Source: Candidatus Neoanaerotignum tabaqchaliae
GTDB taxonomy: Bacteria; Bacillota; Clostridia; Lachnospirales; Anaerotignaceae
Direction: 5' to 3'
Assembly: GCA_904420235.1 (NCBI GenBank)
Contig: CAJFUS010000109.1
Location: 1 to 25,730, forward strand
DNA length: 25,730 nt
The translations under genes were made by a program, and so were the position numbers. Within the stretch, counting starts at the first letter, position 1; every line of letters starts with the position of its first letter. Below, piece by piece: positions 16,925 to 25,666 of the stretch. A model generated the notes under the pieces. The model was given only the letters and a program-made list of their open reading frames with translations. It did no database searches and was not told the origin of the DNA.

Positions 16925-16953
16925 TTGACAAAATCCTATGGGAATAGTAGTAT
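16925..16953 (+). promoter_or_regulatory. nifS-nifU promoter
   Basis: Consensus TTGACA (16925-16930), a 17-bp spacer and TAGTAT (16948-16953). The spacer holds CTAT-GGGA-ATAG, a small inverted repeat that could be a regulator site. The start point would be about 45 bases ahead of nifS. Confidence 0.65.
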
Positions 16954-17004
16954 ATAAACATAGTAAACAGATAGGAATTATGAAAAGAAAGCTGGTGCTG
17001 ATAA

Positions 17005-18189
17005 ATGAAAAGCATATATTTTGACAATGCAGCTACAACACCTGTAAAAAAAGAGGTGTTTGATGAGATAAAACCGTATTTTATGGATTTTTACGGAAAT
17101 CCTTCAAGTATTTATGATATTGCTAAGGAAAGCAAAAAAGCGATTGATAAAGCAAGGAAACAGGTGGCCGATGCCATAGGAGCTTTGCCGGAGGAGATTT
17201 ATTTTACGGCAGGAGGAAGCGAGAGTGACAACTGGGCTATAAAAGGAACTGCCGACGCTCTTGAGAAAAAAGGCAGGCACATAATAACAACTAAAATCGA
17301 ACACCATGCTGTTCTTCATACATGTGAGTTTCTTGAAAAACACGGATATGAAATAACATATCTTCCTGTTGATGAATTTGGCCTTGTATCTGTTCAGGAT
17401 GTTAAAAGCGCCATAAGGCCGGATACCATATTAATTTCAGTTATGTTTGCCAACAACGAAATAGGCACAATAGAGCCAATAGCCAAAATAGGGAAAATAG
17501 CAAAAGAAAACGGCATTTATTTTCACACAGACGCCGTTCAGGCTATAGGGCACGTAAATATAGACGTTAACGAAATGAATATAGACATGCTTTCAATGTC
17601 GGGACATAAATTGGGAGCGCCAAAGGGAGTAGGAGCTCTTTATATAAGAAAAGGAATAAAAATATCAAACCTTATACACGGCGGAGCCCAGGAAAAAAAT
17701 AAGCGCGCCGGAACGGAAAATGTTCCGGCAATAGTCGGACTTGGCAAGGCCGTTGAGATAGCCGTTTCCGAAATGGAGGAAGCTAACAAAAAAATTACAA
17801 AGCTCAGAGACAGGCTTATAGAGGGTATAACATCAAATATAAGTAATTGCAGGCTTAACGGCCATCCGCAAAAAAGACTTCCGGGAAATGCAAATATATC
17901 ATTTGAGTTTATAGAAGGAGAAAGCATGCTGCTTCTGCTTAACATGAAGGGAATATGTGCTTCCAGCGGAAGCGCCTGCACATCAGGCTCTCTCGACCCT
18001 TCGCATGTTCTTTTGGCCATTGGCCTTCCGCATGAAAAGGCCCATGGTTCTTTAAGGATTACTCTCTCTAAGGACAATACGCAGGAGGAAGTTGACTATC
18101 TTTTAAAAGAGCTTCCGCCGATAGTTGAAAGATTAAGACAAATGTCGCCGCTTTATGAGGAATATATTAAAGACAAAGAAGCGGTTTAA
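17005..18189 (+). CDS. nifS: Cysteine desulfurase, NifS/IscS family
   Basis: A 394-residue pyridoxal-phosphate enzyme that takes sulfur from cysteine and passes it as persulfide for Fe-S cluster building. The N-terminal IYFDNAATTP motif, Lys202 in SGHKLGAPKG (the PLP lysine), His100-His101 in the IEHHA motif and Cys325 in SSGSACTSGSLDPSH (persulfide cysteine) are all present; the SACxSG form and long loop place it in the group I NifS/IscS class. Length is standard. The ribosome site before the ATG at 17005 is weak (GGTG, about 10 bases ahead), and a 14-codon frame from ATG 16980 overlaps the start, which may couple translation. nifU follows 18 bp downstream, so they form one transcript. No Rrf2/IscR gene is adjacent. 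Confidence 0.96.
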   Translation: MKSIYFDNAATTPVKKEVFDEIKPYFMDFYGNPSSIYDIAKESKKAIDKARKQVADAIGALPEEIYFTAGGSESDNWAIKGTADALEKKGRHIITTKIEHHAVLHTCEFLEKHGYEITYLPVDEFGLVSVQDVKSAIRPDTILISVMFANNEIGTIEPIAKIGKIAKENGIYFHTDAVQAIGHVNIDVNEMNIDMLSMSGHKLGAPKGVGALYIRKGIKISNLIHGGAQEKNKRAGTENVPAIVGLGKAVEIAVSEMEEANKKITKLRDRLIEGITSNISNCRLNGHPQKRLPGNANISFEFIEGESMLLLLNMKGICASSGSACTSGSLDPSHVLLAIGLPHEKAHGSLRITLSKDNTQEEVDYLLKELPPIVERLRQMSPLYEEYIKDKEAV

Positions 18190-18207
18190 TTTACAGGAGG
18201 TGTCATT

Positions 18208-18648
18208 ATGGAATATTCCGCAAAGGTAATGGAACACTTTATGAATCCAAGAAACGTTGGCGAAATACCGAAGGCTGACGGAGTAGGCACTGTTGGAAAC
18301 GCTAAATGCGGTGATATAATGAAAGTCTATCTGAAGATAGAAAACGGCGTTGTGGAGGACGCCAAATTTAAAACATTCGGCTGCGGCGCCGCCGTGGCAA
18401 CAAGCAGTATGGCAACGGAACTTGTTAAAGGGAAAACTGTTCAGGAGGCCATGGACGTTACAAATAAGGCTGTTATGGAAGCTTTAGACGGACTCCCTCC
18501 CGTTAAGGTGCATTGCTCCTGTCTTGCGGAGGAGGCCATACACGCGGCCCTTTGGGATTACTGCGAAAAAACAGGAGAAAAAATAGACGGTCTTAAAAAG
18601 CCGGTAGATGATATAGACGAGCTTCATAACACCGATAGTGAGGATTAA
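18208..18648 (+). CDS. nifU: Fe-S cluster scaffold protein, NifU/IscU family
   Basis: A 146-residue single-domain scaffold on which the cluster is assembled with sulfur from NifS. The cluster-binding residues are Cys34 (GNAKCGD), Cys59 (FGCGAA) and Cys103 (VHCSCLAEE), with Asp36 two residues after the first Cys; an extra Cys105 gives the HCSC form common in clostridial NifU-like proteins. The C-terminus is an acidic tail without the Cys-rich NFU domain of the long nitrogen-fixation NifU, so general Fe-S assembly is more likely than a nitrogenase-specific role. AGGAGGTG precedes the ATG. It is the last gene of the nifSU unit. Confidence 0.95.
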   Translation: MEYSAKVMEHFMNPRNVGEIPKADGVGTVGNAKCGDIMKVYLKIENGVVEDAKFKTFGCGAAVATSSMATELVKGKTVQEAMDVTNKAVMEALDGLPPVKVHCSCLAEEAIHAALWDYCEKTGEKIDGLKKPVDDIDELHNTDSED

Positions 18649-18654
18649 AATGTT

Positions 18655-18733
18655 AAACCAGGCCCGGGATTTATATAAATAAAAATCTGTTTAAGTGTAA
18701 CTGTTTCCCTCGTTTTTTATCCGGGCCGGTTTT
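18655..18733 (+). terminator. Long-loop hairpin after nifU
   Basis: AAACC-a-GGCCCGG-g-AT (18655-18670) pairs with ATCCGGGCC-GGTTT (18719-18732), 14 bp with two single-base bulges, closing a loop of 48 nt and followed by a short T-rich end. Strong GC arms in AT-rich DNA make it unlikely to be chance. It may be a terminator or processing structure for the nifSU transcript. Confidence 0.55.
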
Positions 18734-18838
18734 GTATAAAAGCTTATAAAGCGCCTATAAAAAATTATGGCGTATTTAAATAAAATCTCATTTGAGATAA
18801 AATTCCCTCTTATAAAATAATATTATCCCCCCCAAGGA

Positions 18839-18876
18839 TAAAAAAGGACGGTTTCCACCATTGCCGTCCTTTTTTC
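18839..18876. terminator. Bidirectional terminator between nifU and the ABC-F gene
   Basis: AAAAAAGGACGG (18840-18851) pairs with CCGTCCTTTTTT (18864-18875) around a 12-nt loop. A-run and T-run on both sides serve the convergent genes, nifU on the plus strand and the ABC-F gene on the minus strand. Confidence 0.85.
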
Positions 18877-19071
18877 ATTTCATAAAAACATATTTTTAAA
18901 ACTACTTATAAAAGTTCATGATTTTTTATAAATCGTATCGTAATTTATGAGAATTGGAAAATATATTAAATTATTGTCTTTTATAAAATTGACGTTTAAC
19001 CGATTATTAAAAATGAAACAAAGTTTCGTCGTTTGTTAAGCAAAACAATGGTTTTGGCCAAAAGCATATTT

Positions 19072-20892
19072 TTATGAATGAGCGTTTTGTTCTTCTATTT
19101 TAGCGTTAAGCTCCTCAAGGTATTCCCAACGCTCCATTTTTTCAGATAAAAGCTCCTCTGTCTGTTCTTTTTCCCTTGACAGATTGTCCAGTTTAACGAA
19201 GTCTGTTGAATTTTCGGCCATTTCTTTTTCTATTTCGCTTATTTTGTTTTCGAGAGCCTCAATATCAGACTCTATTGTTTCAAACTCTCTTTGCTCTTTA
19301 AATGTGAATTTGAGCTTTTTTTCGTGAGTTTTTTTATAAGTATCCTTTTTTTCGGTGTTCTCATTAGCTTTTGTAATATTTTCCTGAGGCTTTTTAATGG
19401 AGTAGTCGGTGTAGCCGCCTTCATATTGGCGTATAAGGCCGTTTTCCTCAAATGCGAATATTCGGTTTATGGTTCTGTCAAGAAAATATCTGTCGTGAGA
19501 TACGGCTATAACAATGCCCTCGAAAGAATCCAAAAACTGCTCGAGTATTGTCATTGTGGCTATATCAAGGTCGTTTGTGGGCTCGTCAAGTATAAGTACG
19601 TTTGGAGACTCCATAAGAACCCTTAAAAGATTAAGACGCCTTTTCTCGCCGCCGGAAAGCCTTTCTATAAGACTGTACTGAAGATAGGACGGAAAAAGGA
19701 ACTTTTCAAGCATTTGGGAGGCCGTTATGGTGCCGTCTGGGGTTTTAACATATTCCGCGGTATCACGTATATAGTCTATAACCCGCTTTTTAGGATTCAT
19801 ATAAGATATTCTTCCGGTATCCTCCGTTTCTATCTCTTGAGTGTAATAGCCGATTTTTACTGTTTGGCCTATAACAACGTTTCCGGAGTCGGGCTTTTCA
19901 ATGCCGGCTATTATTTTCATAAGGGTTGTTTTTCCGCAGCCGTTTTTGCCAATAAAACCGACCCTGTCATTTTTAAGAAAAATATATGAAAAATCCTTAA
20001 ACAGCGTTTTTTCCCCATAGGATTTAGATATGTTGTTAAGCTCTATAAGCGTACGGCCAAGCCTTGAGGAAACAGAGCTTATCTCAACAGTTTTGTCGAA
20101 GGTATGGTCTTTTGTATTTTTCATTTCCTCATACCGTTCTATTCTTGCCTTCTGTTTTGTGGAACGGGCAAGGGCTCCGCGCTGTATCCATTTAAGTTCT
20201 GTGCGCAGTATGGACTTTCTTTTTCTGTCACTGGCAACGGCCATTTCTTCCCTCTCAGCCTTAAGGGAAAGAAATCCTGAATAATTGGTGTTGTATCTGT
20301 AAAGCCCGCCTTTGTCTATTTCAACAATGCAGTTTGTTACGCTGTCAAGAAAATATCTGTCGTGAGTAACCATAACTATGGCACCCCTAAAGTTTTTAAG
20401 ATATTCCTCAAGATATTCCGCCATTTCGCTGTCTAAATGGTTTGTTGGCTCATCCAAAACAAGTATATCGGCAGGTGAAACAAGGATTGATATTAATGAG
20501 AGTCTTTTTTTCTGACCTCCGGAAAGAGAGCTTATTTTCTGCTGAAAATCATCAAGGCCGAATTTTGTTAAAAGCGCCTTAGCGTCTGTGTCCGTATCCC
20601 ATAAATGACCGCCGGAACGGTTGTTTAGATTTATATAATCTATTATGGACATATCTCTGTCAAAAACCGGATGCTGTGGAAGATAACGGACTATTATACC
20701 GCTTGATGTTGTAACGCTGCCGCTGTCAGGCGCTTCTATTTTGGATATTATTTTAAGGAAAGTTGATTTTCCAGTTCCATTTATTCCTATAACGCCTATT
20801 TTGTCACCCTCGTGAATAAAAAAAGACACATCGTTTAAAAGTTTTTTGTCACTGTATGATTTTGATATATTTTCCGCTGAAAGTATATTCAA
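19072..20892 (-). CDS. ABC-F family ATPase, Uup-like
   Basis: A 606-residue soluble protein with two ATP-binding cassettes and no membrane domain. Cassette 1 has Walker A GINGTGKST (36-44), LSGGQKKR (123-130) and LDEPTNHLD. Cassette 2 has GKNGCGKTT (315-323), LSGGEKRR (412-419) and LDEPTNDLD. The linker contains WIQRGALARSTKQKARIER (235-253). From about residue 500 a basic then coiled-coil C-terminal domain follows. NDLD in the second Walker B region and the C-terminal coiled coil are typical of Uup. ABC-F proteins act on the ribosome at the tRNA exit site to resolve stalled translation; Uup has also been linked to DNA transposition and ribosome biogenesis. Start is TTG, with GGGGA six bases ahead. 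It diverges from the RND efflux pair. A resistance-type role is possible but not favoured. Confidence 0.92.
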   Translation of the reverse strand: MNILSAENISKSYSDKKLLNDVSFFIHEGDKIGVIGINGTGKSTFLKIISKIEAPDSGSVTTSSGIIVRYLPQHPVFDRDMSIIDYINLNNRSGGHLWDTDTDAKALLTKFGLDDFQQKISSLSGGQKKRLSLISILVSPADILVLDEPTNHLDSEMAEYLEEYLKNFRGAIVMVTHDRYFLDSVTNCIVEIDKGGLYRYNTNYSGFLSLKAEREEMAVASDRKRKSILRTELKWIQRGALARSTKQKARIERYEEMKNTKDHTFDKTVEISSVSSRLGRTLIELNNISKSYGEKTLFKDFSYIFLKNDRVGFIGKNGCGKTTLMKIIAGIEKPDSGNVVIGQTVKIGYYTQEIETEDTGRISYMNPKKRVIDYIRDTAEYVKTPDGTITASQMLEKFLFPSYLQYSLIERLSGGEKRRLNLLRVLMESPNVLILDEPTNDLDIATMTILEQFLDSFEGIVIAVSHDRYFLDRTINRIFAFEENGLIRQYEGGYTDYSIKKPQENITKANENTEKKDTYKKTHEKKLKFTFKEQREFETIESDIEALENKISEIEKEMAENSTDFVKLDNLSREKEQTEELLSEKMERWEYLEELNAKIEEQNAHS

Positions 20893-20923
20893 TTTAATTC
20901 CCCATTTTCTATATATTTATTAA

Positions 20924-20952
20924 ATATTATTAAAACACTTTAAAAAAGTCAA
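20924..20952 (-). promoter_or_regulatory. Promoter of the ABC-F gene
   Basis: On the minus strand TTGACT (20952-20947), a 17-bp spacer and TAATAT (20929-20924), giving a leader of about 25 bases before the TTG start. Confidence 0.65.
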
Positions 20953-20970
20953 TAAATATGCGCTCCAAAC

Positions 20971-21034
20971 TTAATCTTTGTTAATAAAGCCTTAAGCGTA
21001 TCTTAATAAAATTAAGGTCAGAAATATGTATAAT
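20971..21034 (+). promoter_or_regulatory. RND operon promoter with five phased TTAA boxes
   Basis: TTAA occurs at 20971, 20981, 20992, 21003 and 21012, spacings of 10, 11, 11 and 9 bp, so all boxes face one side of the helix. A good -10 TATAAT follows at 21029-21034, but no -35 matches consensus at the right distance. Direct repeats with about 11-bp period ending at the -35 are typical of OmpR/PhoB-type response regulators, so activator control is likely. The last two boxes also form CTTAAT-AAA-ATTAAG. Confidence 0.5.
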
Positions 21035-21104
21035 AATACATGGGAATATAAAAATATTTTTATTATCACATAAAATGTTCGTTAATATATAGGGAGGGTT
21101 TTTA

Positions 21105-22514
21105 ATGAAAAAACGAGCGCTTTTTCCTTTTTTGGCTGTATGCGCGGCTATAGCTTTTTCGGGCTGTTCTTCAAATGAAACGGTTCAGGCTTCATCACAG
21201 GTATCGTCAGAGGTCCAGATTGACCCTAACAGTGTTGCCGTTGAAACATATATTGTTGAAAAAACGGATATATCTGAGCTTTCAATGTTTACGGGAACCG
21301 TAACGCCTTCTGAAACTGTTAATGTGGTGTCGCCTCGCACAGGGGTTAAAGTTACAGCCGTTAACTTTGATGTTGGGGACAGCGTTAAAAAGGGTGATGT
21401 GCTTTTTAATTTGGATACATCGGATATACAAAACAGTATAAGCGTTTTGGAAGCCTCAATAGCCTCGGCCGACGCTGGTATACAGTCGGCGCAAACGGCG
21501 CTGTCCCAGGTTGAAGGCTCTGAAATGCAAAAACAGATTGAGAGCCTTAAAAACGCTGTGTCGGACGCCGGAAGAGAGCTTAAAAACTGCGAGGCGTCAC
21601 TTAATACGGCTAAGAGGGATTTTGAGTCCGGTCAAGCGCTTTTTAATGCCGGCGCTATGGCCAAAACCGAGTTTGAGAACCTTAAAACGGCCTATGATAC
21701 GGCTGACAGAACTTATCAGGCGGCTCAGGATGCCCTTGATACGGCCAACTATAACTATAATCTTTTAACAACAAAAACCATAGAGGAAAATCGTCAGGTG
21801 GCGGAGGACAACCTTAACTCGGCCATAGCTCAAAAGAACTCCCAAACGGCTCAAATGCGGTCATATCAAAAGGATTTAATAGATTCCAATGTAACAAGCC
21901 CTATAAACGGCGTTGTTTTGGAAAGAAACGTAACGGAAGGCTCTATGCTTGGGGCGGAAACACCCTTTGTTATAATAAATATAGACACAGTTAAAATAGA
22001 GATAAACGTTTCGGAGGAAATGATAAACTCAATACATGTGGGAGACCCTGTTCAAATAAAAATAAGCTCATATTCCGATAAAGTGTTTGAGGGAAGCATA
22101 TCAACAATAGCTCCGGGTTCCAACAGCGACGGCACATTTCCCGTTACAATAGATATACAAAATCCGGGCGGAGAAATTAAAAGCGGTATGTTCGCCCAGG
22201 TTAATTTTGTTAAGAGCCAAAGCGCCGACACAATAGTTGTTGACAGAGCAGCCGTACTTGTTGATACCTCCGGCGAGTATGTATATATAAACGATAACGG
22301 AACGGCCAAAAAAATATACATAGAAACAGGCATAGACAGCGGAGATAAAATTCAGGTTTTAAGCGGAATAGAAGAGGGAATGGAGGTTGTAATTAACGGA
22401 AACAGCTATCTTAACGACGGAGATAGTCTTAGGGTTGTTACAGGCGATGGGGAACTTAAAGACAGCACGCCAGAATTAAACGGCGATATGTCAAAATCGG
22501 AAGGGGCTGAGTAA
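21105..22514 (+). CDS. RND efflux adaptor lipoprotein (HlyD/MFP family)
   Basis: A 469-residue periplasmic-adaptor-type protein, here a lipoprotein: signal peptide with lipobox FSGC and Cys21. After a Ser-rich linker come the first half of a barrel-sandwich/lipoyl domain (about 60-110, GDSVKKGDVLFNLD), a long coiled coil (about 110-255, rich in Ala, Gln and Asn), the second lipoyl half (NVTSPINGVVLERNVTEGSMLG), a beta-barrel and a membrane-proximal domain (about 370-445), then an acidic tail. This is the standard MFP order. It docks on the RND permease encoded 4 bp downstream. With no outer-membrane channel gene and a lipid anchor, the pump probably delivers substrate to or across the cell wall of a monoderm cell. 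GGGAGGG precedes the ATG. Confidence 0.93.
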   Translation: MKKRALFPFLAVCAAIAFSGCSSNETVQASSQVSSEVQIDPNSVAVETYIVEKTDISELSMFTGTVTPSETVNVVSPRTGVKVTAVNFDVGDSVKKGDVLFNLDTSDIQNSISVLEASIASADAGIQSAQTALSQVEGSEMQKQIESLKNAVSDAGRELKNCEASLNTAKRDFESGQALFNAGAMAKTEFENLKTAYDTADRTYQAAQDALDTANYNYNLLTTKTIEENRQVAEDNLNSAIAQKNSQTAQMRSYQKDLIDSNVTSPINGVVLERNVTEGSMLGAETPFVIINIDTVKIEINVSEEMINSIHVGDPVQIKISSYSDKVFEGSISTIAPGSNSDGTFPVTIDIQNPGGEIKSGMFAQVNFVKSQSADTIVVDRAAVLVDTSGEYVYINDNGTAKKIYIETGIDSGDKIQVLSGIEEGMEVVINGNSYLNDGDSLRVVTGDGELKDSTPELNGDMSKSEGAE

Positions 22515-22518
22515 TGGT

Positions 22519-25500
22519 ATGATTTCAAAGTTATCAATACTCCGTCCGGTAAGCACCGTTATGGTTGTGCTTATGGTTTTTCTTGGCGGGTTTGTGGCAA
22601 AAAATAATCTTGAGATAGCTTTTATGCCGTCAATAGAATACCCTGTTATGATGGTAGGCGTTTCATACGACAACGCCGGTCCGCAGGAGGTTGAGGAGCT
22701 TATAACAAAGCCCCTTGAAAAAGCCTTGTCAACGGTTACAGATGTTAAGAATATAACTTCCTATTCGTCAATGGAATATTCCCAAGTTTCAATAGAGTTT
22801 AATGAAGGAGCAGACCTTGACGAGAAAACCAACGAAGTTAGGGATAAACTTGAAACGGTGTATCTGCCCGACGATGCTGACAAGCCCTCAATTTTTAAGT
22901 ATGACTTGGAAAACGCCACAAATATAACGGTTGGAATTACAAGCGAAAAGTATAACAGCTATTCCCTTTATAATTTTGTGGATTCTCAGCTTAAAAACCG
23001 ATTTGAAAGAATAAACGGAGCCTCGGCTGTGGAAATATGGGGCGGCCAATGGCATGAGGTTGACATAACCGTTGACCCGTTGAAGCTTAACGGCTACGGC
23101 ATAACAATAGATGATATATCAAACGCCCTTTCGGCGGAGAACCGAAATTTTTCGGCGGGAAACGTAACACAAGGGGAGTCCACAATGGATTTAAGGGCCC
23201 TTGGTGAATTTAAAACCGTTGATGAGATAAAGGAAATACCAATTTTAACCTCAAAGGGCAACATGGTTTATATAAAAGATGTTGCCGATGTGGAAATGGT
23301 ACAGAAGGACAGCGAAATGACCGCCATTATAAATGGCGTTGAGGGCATAATACTTTCAATTTCCAAACAGTCAGACGCGAATATAGTTACCGTAAGCGAC
23401 AGCATAAATCAGGAGATAGACAGTATACAAGCAGAATATCCCGATGTGCATGTGCAAATACTTAACTCAACGGCCGACTATATAACAAAGGCCATAGACG
23501 GAATTACCGAAACGGCATTCCAAAGCGCCATAGTAGCGGTGCTTATACTCCTGCTTTTTTTAAGGGACTGGAAAAGCGCTCTTGTAATAGGCGTTTCAAT
23601 ACCGGCCTCAATAATGGCCACATTCGCCATGATGTATATTACCGGAATAACAATGAACATGATTTCAACAGGCGGTATAGTTATAGGCATAGGAATGCTT
23701 GTTGACAACTCCGTTGTTGTTCTTGAGAATATAAACACATATCACCAAAGAGGGTATAAACCCTATGACGCCGCTCTTAAGGGAACCCAAGAGGTGGCTA
23801 TGGCGGTAACGGCTTCAACGTTAACTTCCGTCGCCGTTTTCCTTCCCATAGCCTTTGTTCCGGGAACCATAGGCTCCATAGTTAAAGACCTTTCATATAC
23901 CATATGCTACGCCCTTTTGGCCTCTCTTGTTGTTTCAATAACATTTGTGCCAATGGCCTGCTCAAAGCTGTTGTCACGTCAGGACAGAAGGAAAAAAATA
24001 AGGCGTACCATAATAACGGCCGCCGGAGATTTGTGCCTTAAGTTTTTAAACGCCCTTGATAAGTGGTACAGAAAGCTCCTTAACACGGCCTTAAGGCACA
24101 GAATAAAGACAGTTGTTATTGTTGTTGCCTGCTTTATATTAAGCCTTGGCACGTTTCCGTTTTTAACGTCAAACCTTATGGGCGAAACGGACGAGGGGAC
24201 ATGCAGTGTCTATATTTCACTTCCAGAGGGAACAAAGTATGAGAAAACGGAAGAGGTTTTGTATAAGGCCCTTAACCTTATAGGCGATGTGCCGGAAACG
24301 GATATAATGGCGGCCATGGCAAGCGGAACGCAAGCCAATATAGATTATGTTTTTGTTGATAAAACCGAAAGAGACAGGTCCACAATTGAAATTGCCAACG
24401 ATATAAAATCCAAAATCCAAAACATGGCCGGTGTTGACATATATGTAACCGGAGCGGGCTCGGCAATGGGCTCAATGGGAGGCGGAGAGCTGTATCTTGA
24501 GATAACCGGAGAGGACCAAGACGTTTTAAGAGATGTTGGAAAGGATATAGTTGATATTGTAAAAACAATACCCGGAGCTGAAAATGTTGAAAGTTCCCTT
24601 GACGATTCCGTAGCCGAGGGAAATATAAGAATAAACAGGGCCAAAGCGGCTAAATACGGAATATCCACATCAAGCGTTGCAAACGCCGTTTCAGCGGCCG
24701 TTGACGGAGTTACGGCTACAACAATAAAAGAGAACGGAACCGAAACGGACGTTGTTATAAAATATGCCGATGATTCCGTAAAATATTTAAGCGATGTTAA
24801 AAACATGATAATACCAACTTCCGACGGAAGGTTTATACCAATAACGGAAGTTGTGGATTTCTCGGTGGCCGACAGCGCCACAACAATAAGGCGGGAAAAC
24901 ATGAAAAGGGTAATAACGGTTACCGGAAACATAAGCGGAATGGACATGAGCGATATACAAAAAGCTGTTACCGAAAAGCTTAACAACTATATTTTTCCGG
25001 AGGGAGTAAGCTACTCTTTCGGAGGAAGCATGGAAACCATGAACGAGATGATATATATGCTTACGGTTGTAATGATTGTGTCTGTGCTTCTTGTGTATAT
25101 GATTATGGCATCACAATTTGAGTCCCTTTTATATCCCTTTATAATAATGTTTTCTATGCCCATTGCCATAACGGGCGGAATGCTTGGCCTGTTTTTAACA
25201 CGACAGTCCATAAACGCTATGTCAATGCTGGGATTTATAATGCTTATAGGAATGGTTGTAAACAACGCCATAGTGCTTGTGGACTATACAAACAAGCTTA
25301 GGGCGGAAAAGGGACTTGGCTATAACGAGGCCCTTGTTGAGGCCGGGCCGGCAAGGCTTAGGCCGATACTTATGACTACCTTAACAACCATCATAGGAAT
25401 ATTCCCTATGGTATTCAGCCAAAGCTCCGGAATGGAAACACAAAGACCCCTTGGAGTTGTAATAATATTCGGCCTTACACTTTCAACGGTTATAACTCTT

Positions 25501-25620
25501 GTTTTTATACCTGTTCTTTATTCCCTTGTAACGGGATTTGAAAATAAAATTAAGGCTAAATTTCATAAAATAGAAAGCAAGTTTTATTATGACTCTCCGG
25601 AGGAGGCCGGAAATAATTGA
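22519..25620 (+). CDS. RND-family efflux permease
   Basis: A 1033-residue proton-motive-force-driven exporter of the AcrB/SwrC fold: TM1 at 12-28, a large extracellular loop (about 40-330), TM2-6 (about 333-480), a second loop (about 560-860), and TM8-12 to the end. The TM4 motif IGMLVDNSVVVLENI has Asp396 at the AcrB Asp407 position but Asn397 where AcrB has Asp408. In TM10, IGMVVNNAIVLVDY has Asn915 where AcrB has Lys940. These changes occur in other non-proteobacterial RND pumps as far as I know, but they mean the relay differs from AcrB. The start ATG at 22519 lies 4 bp after the adaptor stop, so the pair is translationally coupled. Substrates (drugs, lipids, peptides) cannot be told. Confidence 0.93.
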   Translation: MISKLSILRPVSTVMVVLMVFLGGFVAKNNLEIAFMPSIEYPVMMVGVSYDNAGPQEVEELITKPLEKALSTVTDVKNITSYSSMEYSQVSIEFNEGADLDEKTNEVRDKLETVYLPDDADKPSIFKYDLENATNITVGITSEKYNSYSLYNFVDSQLKNRFERINGASAVEIWGGQWHEVDITVDPLKLNGYGITIDDISNALSAENRNFSAGNVTQGESTMDLRALGEFKTVDEIKEIPILTSKGNMVYIKDVADVEMVQKDSEMTAIINGVEGIILSISKQSDANIVTVSDSINQEIDSIQAEYPDVHVQILNSTADYITKAIDGITETAFQSAIVAVLILLLFLRDWKSALVIGVSIPASIMATFAMMYITGITMNMISTGGIVIGIGMLVDNSVVVLENINTYHQRGYKPYDAALKGTQEVAMAVTASTLTSVAVFLPIAFVPGTIGSIVKDLSYTICYALLASLVVSITFVPMACSKLLSRQDRRKKIRRTIITAAGDLCLKFLNALDKWYRKLLNTALRHRIKTVVIVVACFILSLGTFPFLTSNLMGETDEGTCSVYISLPEGTKYEKTEEVLYKALNLIGDVPETDIMAAMASGTQANIDYVFVDKTERDRSTIEIANDIKSKIQNMAGVDIYVTGAGSAMGSMGGGELYLEITGEDQDVLRDVGKDIVDIVKTIPGAENVESSLDDSVAEGNIRINRAKAAKYGISTSSVANAVSAAVDGVTATTIKENGTETDVVIKYADDSVKYLSDVKNMIIPTSDGRFIPITEVVDFSVADSATTIRRENMKRVITVTGNISGMDMSDIQKAVTEKLNNYIFPEGVSYSFGGSMETMNEMIYMLTVVMIVSVLLVYMIMASQFESLLYPFIIMFSMPIAITGGMLGLFLTRQSINAMSMLGFIMLIGMVVNNAIVLVDYTNKLRAEKGLGYNEALVEAGPARLRPILMTTLTTIIGIFPMVFSQSSGMETQRPLGVVIIFGLTLSTVITLVFIPVLYSLVTGFENKIKAKFHKIESKFYYDSPEEAGNN

Positions 25621-25638
25621 TTGTGATATAATAAAATT

Positions 25639-25666
25639 CCCCGAATTATATTCGGGGTTATTTTTA
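25639..25666 (+). terminator. Terminator of the RND operon
   Basis: CCCCGAAT (25639-25646) and ATTCGGGG (25650-25657) form a perfect 8-bp stem with a 3-nt loop, followed by TTATTTTT, 18 bp after the permease stop. The remaining bases to the window end are AT-rich with nothing recognisable. Confidence 0.9.

Larger units (their letters stand above)
16442..17004. other. Intergenic region with possible coding remnants
   Basis: A 563-bp gap holding the operon terminator at its left and the nifS promoter at its right. Between them are a weak hairpin (16510-16539), a 21-codon frame from ATG 16603 (ending at a TAG), and an overlapping 72-codon frame from TTG 16627 to 16845. Neither has a ribosome binding site or a recognisable family, and the frame changes suggest either non-coding DNA or a decayed gene. 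Confidence 0.3.
18649..19071. other. Convergent intergenic region, 423 bp
   Basis: Besides the two hairpins it holds ATCTCA-TT-TGAGAT (18785-18798), a run of seven C (18827-18833), and an imperfect 20-bp palindrome around TTTTGGCCAAAA (19048-19067) five bases past the ABC-F stop. I see no gene in it. Confidence 0.6.

Noticed and set aside
18208..18648. NifU as evidence for nitrogen fixation
   Set aside because: It is the short scaffold form without the C-terminal NFU domain, and no nif structural genes are nearby; general Fe-S assembly explains it.
19072..20892. Antibiotic-resistance ABC-F protein
   Set aside because: The NDLD motif, the linker sequence and the C-terminal coiled coil point to Uup rather than to the resistance types; proximity to the RND pump alone does not support resistance.
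24345..24986. Long minus-strand reading frame of 213 codons inside the RND permease gene
   Set aside because: It is fully antisense to a well-conserved gene, has no ribosome site and shows no family motif; it arises from the codon bias of the plus strand.
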